Origin: Cavia porcellus
Lineage: Eukaryota > Chordata > Mammalia > Rodentia > Caviidae
Length of the DNA stretch: 64,000 nt
Direction of reading: 5' to 3'
Assembly (NCBI RefSeq): GCF_034190915.1
Contig: NW_026947545.1
Span: 682,001 to 746,000, forward strand
The translations under genes and the position numbers were made by a program. The notes under the pieces are model-generated. The model ran no database searches. It worked only from the letters and a program-made list of their open reading frames with translations, and was not told the origin of the DNA. This document shows positions 11,502-23,569 of the stretch, in pieces (position 1 is the first letter of the stretch; every line of letters starts with the position of its first letter).

Positions 11502-14403
11502 GTGTAAATCGGAGGGTCTGAATTAGGATAGGCATCGAGTGGCAATGTAGGATGGAGAAAAGCACCACGGGATGATCAGCATGGGGAGGTCAGGGAACAA
11601 CCAGTGGCAATGTAGGATATGTTTCTGAAAAACATCGCGGGGTGGTGCGCATTGTATGGGTGTGTGTTACATTACATTCACTAGTACGAGTGAGAAAAAC
11701 ATCACGGGGTGGTGTGAATCGGAGGGTCTGAATTAGGATAGGCAGTGAGTAGCAATGTAGGATGGAGAAAAGCACCGCGGGGTGTTCACCATGGGGAGGT
11801 CAGGGAACATGCAGTGGCAATGTAGGATAGGTTTGTGAAAAACGTCGCGGAGTGGTGCGCATTGTATGGGTGTGTGTTACATTACATTCACTAGTAGGAG
11901 TGAGAAAAACATCACGGGGTGGTGTGAATCGGAGGGTCTGAATGAAGATAGGCTGTGAGTGGCAATGTAGGATGGAGAAAAGCACCGCGGGATGGTCAGC
12001 ATGGGGAGGTCAGGGAACATGCAGTGGCAATGTAGGATAGGTTTCTGAAAAACACCGTGGGGTGTTGCGCATTTATGGGTGTGTGTTACATTACATTCAA
12101 TAGGAGGAGTGAGAAAAACATCACGGTGTGGTGCGCATTGTATGGGTGTGTGTTACATTACATTCACTAGTAGGAGTGAGAAAAACATCACGGGGTGGTG
12201 TGAATCGGTGTGTCTGAATTTGGATAGGCAGTGAGTGGCAATGTAGGATGGAGAAAAACACCGCAGGGTGGTCAGCATGGGCAGGTCAGGGAACATGCAG
12301 TGGCAATGTATGATAGGTTTCTGAAAAACATCACAGGGTGGTGCGCTTTGTATGGGTGTGTGTTACATTACATTCACTAGTAGGAGTGAGAAAAACATCA
12401 CGGGGTGGTGCGCATTGTATGAGTGTGTGTTACATTACATTCACTAGTAAGAGTGAGAAAAACATCACGGGGTGGTGCGCATTGTATGGGTGTGTGTTAC
12501 ATTACATTCACTAGTAGGAGTGAGAAAAACATCACGGGGTGCTGTGAATCGGTGTTTCTGAATTAGGATAGGCAGTGAGTGGCAATGTAGGATGGAGAAA
12601 AGCACCGCGGGGTGGTCAGCATGGGGAGGTCAGGGAACATGCAGTGGCAATGTAGGATAGGTTTCTGAAAAACATCGCGGGGTGGTGCGCATTTTATGGG
12701 TGTGTGTTACATTACATTCACTAGTAGGAGTGAGAAAAACATCACGGGGTGGTGCGCATTGTGTGGGTGTGTGTTACATTACATTCACTAGTGGGAGTGA
12801 GAAATACATCACGGGGTGCTGCGCATTGTATGGGTGTGTGTTACATTACATTCATTGCTAGGAGTGAGAAAAACATCACGGGGTGGTGCGCATTGTATGG
12901 GTGTGTGTTACATTACATTCACTAGTAGGAGTGAGAAAAACATCACGGGGTGGTGCGCATTGTATGGGTGTGTGTTACATTACATTCACTAGTAAGACTG
13001 AGAAAAACATCACGGGGTGGTGCGCATTGTATGGGTGTGTGTTACATTACATTCACTAATAGGAGTGAGAAAAACCTCACGGGGTGGTGTGAATCGGTGT
13101 GTCTGAATTAGGATAGGCAGTGAGTGGCAATGTAGGATGGAGAAAAGCACCGCGGGGTGGTCAGCATGGGTAGGTCAGGGAACATGCAGTGGCAATGTAG
13201 CAAAGGTTTCTGAAAAATATCGCGGGGTGGTGCGCATTGTATGGGTGTGTGTTACATTACATTCACTAGTAGGAGTGAGAAAAACATCACGGGGTGGTTT
13301 TAATCGGAGGGTCTGAACTAGGATAGGCAGTGAGTGGCAATGTAGGATGAAGAAAAGCACCGCGGTGTGGTCAGCATTGGGAAGTCAGGGAACATGCAGT
13401 GGCAATGTAGGATAGTTTTCTGAAAAACATCACGGGGTGGTGCGCATTGTATGGGTGTGTGTTACATTACATTCACTAGTAGGAGTGAGAAAAACATCAC
13501 GGGGTGGTGCGCATTGTATGGGTGTGGGTTACATTACATTCACTAGTAGGAGTGAGAAAAACATCACGGGGTGGTGCGAATTTTATGGGTGTGTGTTACA
13601 TTACATTCACTAGTAGGAGTGAAAAAACATCACGGGTGGGTGTGAATCGGAGGGTCTGAATTAGGATAGGCAGTGAGTGGCAATGTAGGATGGAGAAAAG
13701 CACCGCGGGGTGGTCAGCACGGGGAGGTCAGGGAACATGCAGTGGCAATGTAGCATACGTTTCTGAAAAATATCGCGGGGTGGTGCGCATTGTATTGGTG
13801 TGTGGTACATTACATTCACAATTAGGAGTGAGAAAAACATCACGGGGTTGTGTGAATCGGAGGGTCTGAACTAGGATAGGCAGTGAGTGACAATGTAGGA
13901 TGAAGAAAAGCACCGCAGGGTGGTCAGCATGGGGAGGTCAGGAAACATGCAGTGGCAATGTCGGATAGTTTTCTAAAAAACATCACGGGGTTGTGCGCAT
14001 TGTATGGGTGTGTGTTACATTACATTCACTAGCAGGAGTGAGAAAAACATCACTGGTTGGTGTTAATCGGAGGGTCTGAATTAGGATAGGCAGTGAGCGG
14101 CAATGTAGGATGGAGAACACCACCGCGGGGTGGTCAGCATGGGGATGTCAGGGAACATGCAATGGCATTTTAGGATACGTTTCTGAAAAACATCGCAGGG
14201 TGGTGCGCATTGTATGGGTGTGTGTTACATTACATTCACTAGTAGGAGTGAGAAAAACATCACGGGGTGGTGCGCATTGTATGGGTGTGTGTTACATTAC
14301 ATTCACTAGTAGGACTGAGAAAAACATCACGGGGTGGTGCGCATTGTATGGGTGTGTGTTACATTACATTCACTAGTAGGACTGAGAAAAACATCACGGT
14401 GTG
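11502..14403 (+). repeat. C67 domain, second duplicated block, second copy
   Basis: Copy of 5.0-7.3 kb at offsets of 6,705, 6,710 and, after about 13,670, 7,130 bp. The last step reflects a 420-bp gain, two full A-B-C units at about 13,670-14,090 that resemble the units at 13.2-13.45 kb (GTCTGAACTAGG in A, GAAAAATATCGCGG in B). The section from about 11.5 to 13.0 kb is also repeated at 15.6-17.1 kb with an offset of 4,069 bp. No gene seen. Confidence 0.88.
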
Positions 14404-17400
14404 GTGTGAATCGGAGGGTCTGAATTAGGATAGGCAGTGAGTGGCAATGTAGGATGGAGAAAAGCACCGCGGCGTGGTCAGCATGGGGAGCTCAGTGAAC
14501 ATGCACTGGCAATGTAAGATAGTTTTCTGAAAAACATCGCGGGGTGGTGCGCATTGTATGGGTGTGTGTTACATTACAATCACTAGTAGGAGTGAGTAAA
14601 ACATCACATGGTGGTTTGAATCGGAGGGCCTCAATTAGGATAGGCAGTGAGTGGCAATGTAGGATGGAGTAAAGCACCGCGGGGTGGTCAGCATGGGGAG
14701 CTCAGGGAATATGCAGTGGCAATGTAGGATAGGTTTCTGAAAAACATCGCGGGGTGGTGCGCATTGTATAGGTGTGTGTTACATTACATTCACTAGTAGG
14801 AGTGAGAAAAATATCACAGGGTGGTGCGCATTGTATGGGTGTGTGTTACATTACATTCACTAGTAGGAGTGAGAAAAACATCACGGGGTGGTGCGCTTTG
14901 TATCGGTGTGTGTTACATTACATTCACTAGTAGGAGTGAGAAAAACATCACGGGGTGGTGCGCATTGTATGGCTGGGAGTTACATTACATTCACTAGTAG
15001 GAGTGAGAAAAACATCACGGGGTGGTGCGCATTGTATGTGTGTGTGTTACATTACATTCACTAGTAGGAGTGAGAAAAACATCACGGGGTGGTGCGCATT
15101 GTATGGGTGTGTGTTACATTACATTCACTAGTAGGAGTGAGAAAAACATCACGGGGTGGTGTAAATCGGAGGGTCTGAATTAGGATAGGCAGTGAGTGGC
15201 AATGTAGGATGGAGAAAAGCACCGCGGGGTGGTCAGCATGTGGAGGTCAGGGAACATTCCGTGGCAATGTAGGATAGTTTTCTGAAAAAACATCGCGGGG
15301 TGGTGCGCATTGTGTGGGTGTGTGTTACATTACATTGACTAGTAGGAGTGAGAAAAACATCACGGGGTGGTGCGCATTGTACGGGTGTATGTTACATTAC
15401 ATTCACTAGTAGGAGTGAGAAAAACAACACGGGGTGGTGCGCATTGTATGGGTGTGTGTTACATTACATTCACTAGTAGGAGTGAGAAAAACATCACGGG
15501 GTGGTGCGCATTGTATAGGTGTGTGTTACATTACATTCACTAGTAGGAGTGAGAAAAACATCACGGGGTGGTGTAAATCGGAGGGTCTGAATTAGGATAG
15601 GCAGTGAGTGGCAATGTAGGATGGAGAAAAGCACCGCGCGATGGTCAGCATGGGGAGGTCAGGGAACAACCAGTGGCAATGTAGGATAGGTTTCTGATAA
15701 ACATCGCGGGGTGGTGCGCATTGTATGGGTGTGTGTTACATTACATTCACTAGTACGAGTGAGAAAAACATCACGGGGTGGTGTGAATCAGAGGGTCTGA
15801 ATTAGGATAGGCAGTGAGTGGCAATGTAGGATGGAGAAAAGCACCGCGGGGTGTTCCCCATGGGGAGGTCAGGGAACATGCAGTGGCAATGTAGGATAGG
15901 TTTCTGAAAAACATCGCGGAGTGGTGCGCATTGAATGGGTGTGTGTTACATTACATTCACTAGTAGGAGTGAGAAAAAAATCACGGGGTGGTGTGAATCG
16001 GAGGGTCTGAATTAGGATAGGCAGTGAGTGGCAATGTAGGATGGAGAAAAGCACCGCGGGGTGGTCAGCATGGGGAGGTCAGGGAACATGCAGTGGCAAT
16101 GTAGGATAGGTTTCTGAAAAACACCGCGGGGTGGTGCGCATTTATGGGTGTGTGTTACATTACATTCACTAGTAGGAGTGAGAAAAACATCACGGGGTGG
16201 TGCGCAATGTATGGGTGTGTGTTACATTACATTCACTAGTAGTAATGAGAAAAACATCACGGGGTGGTGTGAATCGGTGTGTCTGAATTTGGATAGGCAG
16301 TGAGTGGCAATGTAGGATGGAGAAAAACACCGCAGGGTGGTCAGCATTGGGAGGTCAGGGAAGATGCAGTGGCAATGTATGATAGGTTTCTGAAAAACAT
16401 CACGGGGTGGTGCGCTTTGTATGGGTGTGTGTTAGATTACATTCACTAGTAGGAGTGAGAAAAACCTCACGGGGTGGTGCGCATTGTATGGGTGTGTGTT
16501 ACATTACATTGACTAGTAAGAGTGAGAAAAACATCACGGGGTGGTGCGCATTGTACGGGTGTGTGTTACATTACATTCAGTAGTAGGAGTGAGAAAAACA
16601 TCACGGGGTGGTGTGAATCGGTGTGTCTGAATTAGGATAGGCAGTGAGTGGCAATGTAGGATGGAGAAAAGCACCGCGGGGTGGTCAGCATGGGGAGGTC
16701 AGGGAACATGCAGTGGCAATGTAGGATAGGTTTCTGAAAAACATCGCGGGGTGGTGCACATTGTATGGGTGTGTGTTACATTACATTCACAAGTAGGAGT
16801 GAGAAAAACATCACGGGGTGGTGCGCATTGTATGGATGTGTGTTACATTACATTCACTAGTGGGAGTGAGAAAAACATCACGGGGTGCTGCGCATTGTAT
16901 GGGTTTGTGTTACATTACATTCACTGGTAGGAGTGAGAAAAACATCACGGGGTGGTGCGCATTGTATGGGTGTGTGTTACATTACATTCACTAGTAGGAG
17001 TGAGAAAAACATCACGGGGTGGTGCGCATTGTATGGGTGTGTGTTACATTACATTCACTAGTAGGAGTGAAAAAACATCACGGGGTGGTGTGAATCGGTG
17101 GGTCTGAATTAGGATAGGCACTGAGTGGCAATTTAGGATGGAGAAAAGCACCGCGGGGTGGTGAGCATGTGGAGGTCAGGGAACATTCCGTGGCAATGTA
17201 GGATTGTTTTCTGACAAACATCGCGGGGTGGTGCGGATTGTATGGGTGTGTGTTACATTACATTGACTAGTAGGAGTGAGAAAAACATCACGGGGTGGTG
17301 CGCATTGTATGGGTGTGTGTTACATTACATTCACTAGTAGGAGTGAGAAAAAAAACACGGGGTGGTGCGCATTGTATGGGTGTGTGTTACATTACATTGA

Positions 17401-19416
17401 CTAGTAGGAGTGAGAAAAACATCACGGGGTGGTGCGCATTGTATGGGTGTGTGTTACATTACATTCACTAGTAGGAGTGAGAAAAACATCACGGTGTGGG
17501 GCGCATTGTATGGGTGTGTGTTGCATTACATTCACTAGTAGGAGTGAGAAAAACATCACGGGGTGCTGCGCATTGTATGGGTGTGTGATACATTACATTC
17601 ACTGGTAGGAGTGAGAAAAACCTCACGGGGTGGTGCGCATTGTATGGGTGTGTGTTACATTACATTCACTAGTAGGAGTGAGAAAAACATCACGGGGTGG
17701 TGCGCATTGTATGGGTGTGTGTTACATTACATTCACTAGTAGGAGTGAAAAAACATCACGGGGTGGTGTGAATTGGAGGTTCTGAATTAGCATAGGCAGT
17801 GAGTGGCAATGTAGGATGGAGAAAAGCACCACGGAGTGGTCAGCATGGGGAGGTCAGGGAACATGCAGTGGAAATGTAGCATAGGTTTCTGAAAAACATC
17901 GCGGGGTGGTGCGCATTGTATGGGTGTGTGTTACATTACATTCACTAGTAGGAGTGACAAAAACATCACGGGGTGGTGCGCATTGTATGAGTGTGTGTTA
18001 CATTACATTCACTAGTAGGAGTGAGAAAAATATCACAGGGTGGTGCGCATTGTATGTGTGTGTTACATTACATTCACTAGTAGGAGTGAGAAAAACATCA
18101 CGGGGTGGTGCGCATTGTATGGGTGTGTGTTACATTACATTCAGTAGTAGGAGTGAGAAAAACATCACGGGGTGGTGTGAATCGGAGGGTCTGAATTAGG
18201 ATTGGCAGTGAGTGGCAATGTAGGATGGAGGAAAGCACCGCGGGTTGGTCCGCATGTGGAGGTCAGGGAACATGCAGTGGCAATGTAGGATAGTTTTCTG
18301 AAAAACATCGCGGGGTGGTGCGCATTGTATGGGTGTGTGTTACATTACATTCACTAGTAGGAGTGAGAAAAACATCACGGGGTGGTACGCATTGTAGGGG
18401 TGTGTGTTACATTACATTCAGTAGTAGGAGTGAGAAACACATCACGGGGTGGTGTGAATCGGAGGGTCTGAATTAGGCTAGGCAGTGAGTGACAATGTAG
18501 GATGGAGAAAAGCACCGCGGGGTGGTCAGCCTGGGGAGGTCAGGGAACATGCAGTGGCAATGTAGGATAGGTTTCTGAAAAACATCGCGGTGTGGTGCGC
18601 ATTGTATGGGTGTGTGTTACATTGCATTCACTAGTAGGAGTGAGAAAAACAACACGGGGTGGTGCGCATTTTATGGGGGTGTGTTACATTACATTCACTA
18701 GTAGGAGTGAGAAAAACATCACGGGGTGGTGCGCATTGTATCGGTGTGTGTTACATTACATTCACTAGTAGGAGTGAGAAAAACATCACGGGGTGGTGCG
18801 CATTGTATGGGTGTGTGTTACATTACATTCACTACTAGGAGTGAGAAAAACATCACGGGGTGGTGCACATTGTATGGGTGTGTGTTACATTACATTCATT
18901 AGTAGGAGTGAAAAAAACATCACGGGCTGGTGCGCATTGTATGGGTGTGTGTTACGTTACATTCACTAGTAGGAGTGAGAAAAACATCACGGGGTGGTGT
19001 GAATCGGAGGGTCTGAATTAGGATAGGCAGTGAGTGGCAATGTAGGATGGAGAAAAGCACCGCGGGCTGGTCAGCATGGGGAGGTCAGGGAACATGCAGT
19101 GGCAATGTAGGATAGTTTTCTGAAAAATAAAGCGTGGGGGTGCGCATTATATGGGTGTGAGTTACATTACATTCACTAGTAGGAGTGAGAAAAACATCAC
19201 GGGGTGGTGTGAATCGGAGGGTCTGAATTAGGATAGGCAGTGAGTGGCAATGTAGGATGGAGAAAAGCACCGCGGGCTGGTCAGCATGGGGAGGTCAGGG
19301 AACATGCAGTGGCAATGTAGGATAGGTTTCTGAAAAACATCACGGGCTGGTGCGCATTGTATGGGTGTGTGTTACATTACATTCACTAGTAGGAGTGAGA
19401 AAAACATCACGGGGTG
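14404..19416 (+). repeat. C67 domain, block with long C runs
   Basis: A-B-C(n) units with high n, including runs of six C (about 14.75-15.17 kb and 18.6-19.0 kb) and the longest run of eight at 17,231-17,765. Markers at 15,666 and 16,320 match 11,597 and 12,251 at exactly 4,069 bp. A B variant with GTGGAGGTCAGG and GAACATTCCGTGG occurs near 15.23 and 17.16 kb. Near 19,124 a B ends in an unusual AATAAAGCGTGGGGGTG and is followed by a C with GTGTGAGTTAC; a close relative lies at 46.33 kb. No gene seen. Confidence 0.88.
17231..17765 (+). repeat. Run of eight consecutive C67 monomers
   Basis: Eight C copies lie between the B ending at 17,230 and the A starting at 17,766; the 535 bp equal 8 x 67 minus one base. 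Copies differ by small variants: GTGCGGATTG at the start of the first, GTGGGGCGC and CTGCGC near the fifth and sixth starts, and GTGAAAAAAC in the last. It is the longest C run I counted in the window. Confidence 0.88.
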
Positions 19417-22400
19417 GTGTGAATCGGAGGGTCTGAACTAGGATAGGCAGTGAGTAGCAATGTAGGATGAAGAAAAGCACCGCGGGGTGGTCAGCATGGG
19501 GAGGTCAGGGAACATGCAGTGGCAATGTAGGATAGTTTTCTGAAAAACATCACGGGGTGGTGCGCATTGTATGGGTGTGTGTTACACTACACTCACTAGT
19601 AGGAGTGAGAAAAATATCACGGGGTGGTGTTAATTGGAGGGTCTCAATTAGGATAGGCAGTGAGTGCCAATGTACGATGGAGAAAAGCACCGCGGGGTTG
19701 TCAGCATGGGGAGGTCAGGGAACATGCAGTGGCAATGTAGGATAGGTTTCTGAAAAACATCGCGGGGTGGTGCGCATTGTATGGGTGTGTGTTACATTAC
19801 ATTCACTAGTAGGAGTGAGAAAAACATAACGGGGTGGTGCGCATTGTATGGGTGTGTGTTACATTACATTCACTAGTAGGAGTGAGAAAAATATCACGGG
19901 GTGGTGCGCATTGTATGGGTGTGTGTTACATTACATTCACTAGTAGGAGTGAGAAAAACATCACGGGGTGGTGTGAATCGGAGGGTCTGAATTAGGATAG
20001 GCAGTGAGTGGCAATGTAGGGTGGAGAAAAGCACCGCTGCTTGGTCAGTATGGGGAGCTCAGGGAACATGCAGGGGCAATGTAGGATAGGTTTCTGAAAA
20101 ACATCGCGGGGTGGTGCGCATTGTATGGGTGTGTGTTACATTACAATCACTAGTAGGAGTAAGAAAAACATCACGGCTTGGTGTGAATCGGAGGGCCTGA
20201 ATTGGGATAGGCAGTGAGTGGCAATGTAGTATGGAGTAAAGCACCGCGGGGTGGTCAGCATGGGGAGGTCAGGGAACATGCAGTGGCAATGTAGGATAGC
20301 TTTCTGAAAAACATCGCGGGGTGGTGCGCATTGTATGGGTGTGTGTTACATTACATTCACTAGTAGGAGTGAGAAAAATATCACAGGGTGGTGCGCATGG
20401 TATGGGTGTGTGTTACATGACATTCACTAGTAGGAGTGAGAAAAACATCACGGTGTGGTGCGCATTGTATGGGTGTGTGTTACATTACATTCACTAGTAG
20501 GAGTGAGAAAAACATCACGGGGTGGTGTGAATCGGAGGGTCTGAATTAGGATAGGCAGTGAGTGGCAATGTAGGATGAAGAAAAGCATCGCGGGGTGGTC
20601 AGCATGGGGAGGTCAGGGAACATGCAGTGGCAATGTAGGATAGGTTTCTGAAAAACATCGCGGGGTGGTGCGCATTGTATGGGTGTGTGTTACATTACAT
20701 TCACTAGTAGGAGTGAGAAAAATATCACGGGGTGGTGCGCATTGTATGGGTGTGTGTTACATTACATTCACTAGTAGGAGTGAGAAAAACATCACGGGGT
20801 GGTGTGAATCGGAGGGTCTGAATTAGGATAGGCAGTGAGTGGCAATGTAGGATGTAGAAAAGCACCGCTGCTTGGTCAGCATGGGGAGCTCAGGGAACAT
20901 GCAGTGGCAATGTAGGATAGGTTTCTGAAAAACATCGCGGGGTGGTGCGCATTGTATGGGTGTGTGTTGCATTACAATCACTAGTAGGAGTGAGAAAAAC
21001 ATCACGGGGTGGTGTGAATCAGAGGGCCTGAATTAGGATAGGCAGTGAGTGGCAATGTAGGAAGGAGTAAAGCACCGCGGGGTGGTCAGCATGGGGAGGT
21101 CAGGGAACATGCAGTGGCAATGTAGGATAGGTTTCTGAAAAACATCGCGGGGTGGTGCGCATTGTATGGGTGTGTGTTACATTACATTCACTAGTAGTTG
21201 TGAGAAAAATATCACAGGGTGGTGCGCATGGTATGGGTGTGTGTTACATGACATTCACTAGTAGGAGTGAGAAAAACATCACGGGGTGGTGCGCATTGTA
21301 TCGGTGTGTGTTACACTACATTCACTAGTAGGAGTGAGAAAAACATCACGGGGTGGTGCGCATTGTATGGGTGTGTGTTACATTACATTCACTAGTAGGA
21401 GTGAAAAAACATCACGGGGTGGTGTGAATCGGAGGGTCTGAATTAGGATAGGCAGTGAGTGGCAATGTAGGATGGAGAAAAGCACCGCGGGGTGGTCAGG
21501 ATGGGGAGGTCAGGGAACATGCAGTGGCAATGTAGCATAGGTTTCTGAAAAACATCGCGGGGTGGTGCGCATTGTATGGGTGTGTGTTATATTACATTCA
21601 CTAGTAGGAGTGAGAAAAACATCACTGGGTGGTGTGAATCGGAGGGTCTGAACTAGGATAGGCAGTGAGTAGCAATGTAGGATGAAGAAAAGCACCGCGG
21701 GGTGGTCAGCATGGGGAGGTCAGGGAACATGCAGTGGCAATGTAGGATAGTATTCTGAAAAACATCACGGGGTGGTGCGCATTGTATGGGTGTGTGTTAC
21801 ACTACACTCACTAGTAGGAGTGAGAAAAATATCACGGGGTGGTGTTAATCGGAGGGTCTCAATTAGGATAGGCAGTGAGTGCCAATGTACGATGGAGAAA
21901 AGCACCGCGGGGTGGTCAACATGGGGAGGTCAGGGAACATGCAGTGGCAATGTAGGATAGGTTTCTGAAAAACATCGCGGGGTGGTGCGCATTCTATGGG
22001 TGTGTGTTACATTACATTCACTAGTAGGAGTGAGAAAAACATCACGGGGTGGTGCGCATTGTATGGGTGTGTGTTACATTACATTCACTAGTAGGAGTGA
22101 GAAAAATATCACGGGGTGGTGCGCATTGTATGGGTGTGTGTTACATTACATTCACTAGTAGGAGTGAGAAAAACATCACGGGGTTGTGTGAATCGGAGGG
22201 TCTGAATTAGGATAGGCAGTGAGTGGCAATGTAGGGTGGAGAAAAGCACCGCTGCTTGGTCAGCATGGGGAGCTCAGGGAACATGCAGGGGCAATGTAGG
22301 ATAATTTTCTGAAAAACATCGCGGGGTGCTGCGCATTGTATGGGTGTGTGTTACTTTACAATCACTAGTAGGAGTAAGAAAAACATCACGGCTTGGTGTG

Positions 22401-23569
22401 AATCGGAGGGCCTGAATTAGGATAGGCAGTGAGTGGCAATGTAGTATGGAGTAAAGCACCGCGGGGTGGTCAGCATGGGGAGGTCAGGGAACATGCAGTG
22501 GCAATTTAGGATAGGTTTCTGAAAAACATCGCGGGGTGGTGCGCATTGTATGGGTGTGTGTTACATTACATTCACTAGTAGGAGTGAGAAAAATATCACA
22601 GGGTGGTGCGCATGGTATGGGTGTGTGTTACATGACATTCACTAGTAGGAGTGAGAAAAACATCACGGGGTGGTGCGCATTGTATGGGTGTGTGTTACAT
22701 TACATTCACTAGTAGGAGTGAGAAAAATATCACGGGGTGGTGTTAATCGGAGGGTCTCAATTAGGATAGGCAGTGAGTGGCAATGTAGGATGGAGAAAAG
22801 CACCGCGTGGTGGTCAGCATGGGGAGGTCAGGGAACATGCAGTGGCAATGTAGGATAGGTTTCTGAAAAACATCGCGGGGTGGTGCGCATTGTATGGGTG
22901 TGTGTTACATTACATTCACTAGTAGGAGTGAGAAAAATATCACGGGGTGGTGCGCATTGTACGGGTGTGTGTTACATTACATTCACTAGTAGGAGTGAGA
23001 AAAACATCACGGGGTGGTGCGCATTGTATGGGTGTGTGTTACATTACATTCAGTGGTAGGAGTGAGAAAAACATCACGGGGTGGTGTGAATCGGAGGGTC
23101 TGATTTAGGATTGGCAGTGAGTGTCAATGTAGGATGGAGAAAAGCACCGCGGGTTGGTCAGCATGTGGAGGTCAGGGAACATGCAGTGGCAATGTAGGAT
23201 AGTTATCTGAAAAACATCGCGGGTTGGTGCGCATTGTATGGGTGTGTGTTACATTACATTCACTAGTAGGAGTGAGAAAAACATCACGGGCTGGTGCGCT
23301 TTGTATGGGTGTGTGTTACATTACATTCACTAGTAGGAGTGAAAAAACAACTTGGGGTGGTGTGAATCGGAGGGTCTGAATTAGGATAGGCAGTGAGTGG
23401 CAATGTAGGATGGAGAAAAGCACCGCCGGGTGGTCAGCATGGGGAGGTCAGGGAACATGCAGTGGCAATGTAGCATAAGTTTCTGACAAACATCGCGGGG
23501 TGGTGCGCATTGTATGGGTGTGTGTTACATTACATTCACTAGTAGGAGTGAGAAAAACATCACGGGGTG
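19417..23569 (+). repeat. C67 domain, 2,215-bp duplicated module
   Basis: The A monomer at 19,417 with GTCTGAACTAGG and GTGAGTAGC recurs at 21,632, exactly 2,215 bp later, and following markers keep that offset: C with ACACTACACTCAC, B after ACCGCTGCTTG (20.03; 22.25 kb). A third module with the ACCGCTGCTTG marker starts near 20.82 kb and resembles 27.67 and 29.67 kb. Relatives of the GTGAGTAGC A monomer continue at 23,570, 26,118, 26,814, 28,819, 30,481 and 37,012. No gene seen. Confidence 0.88.
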
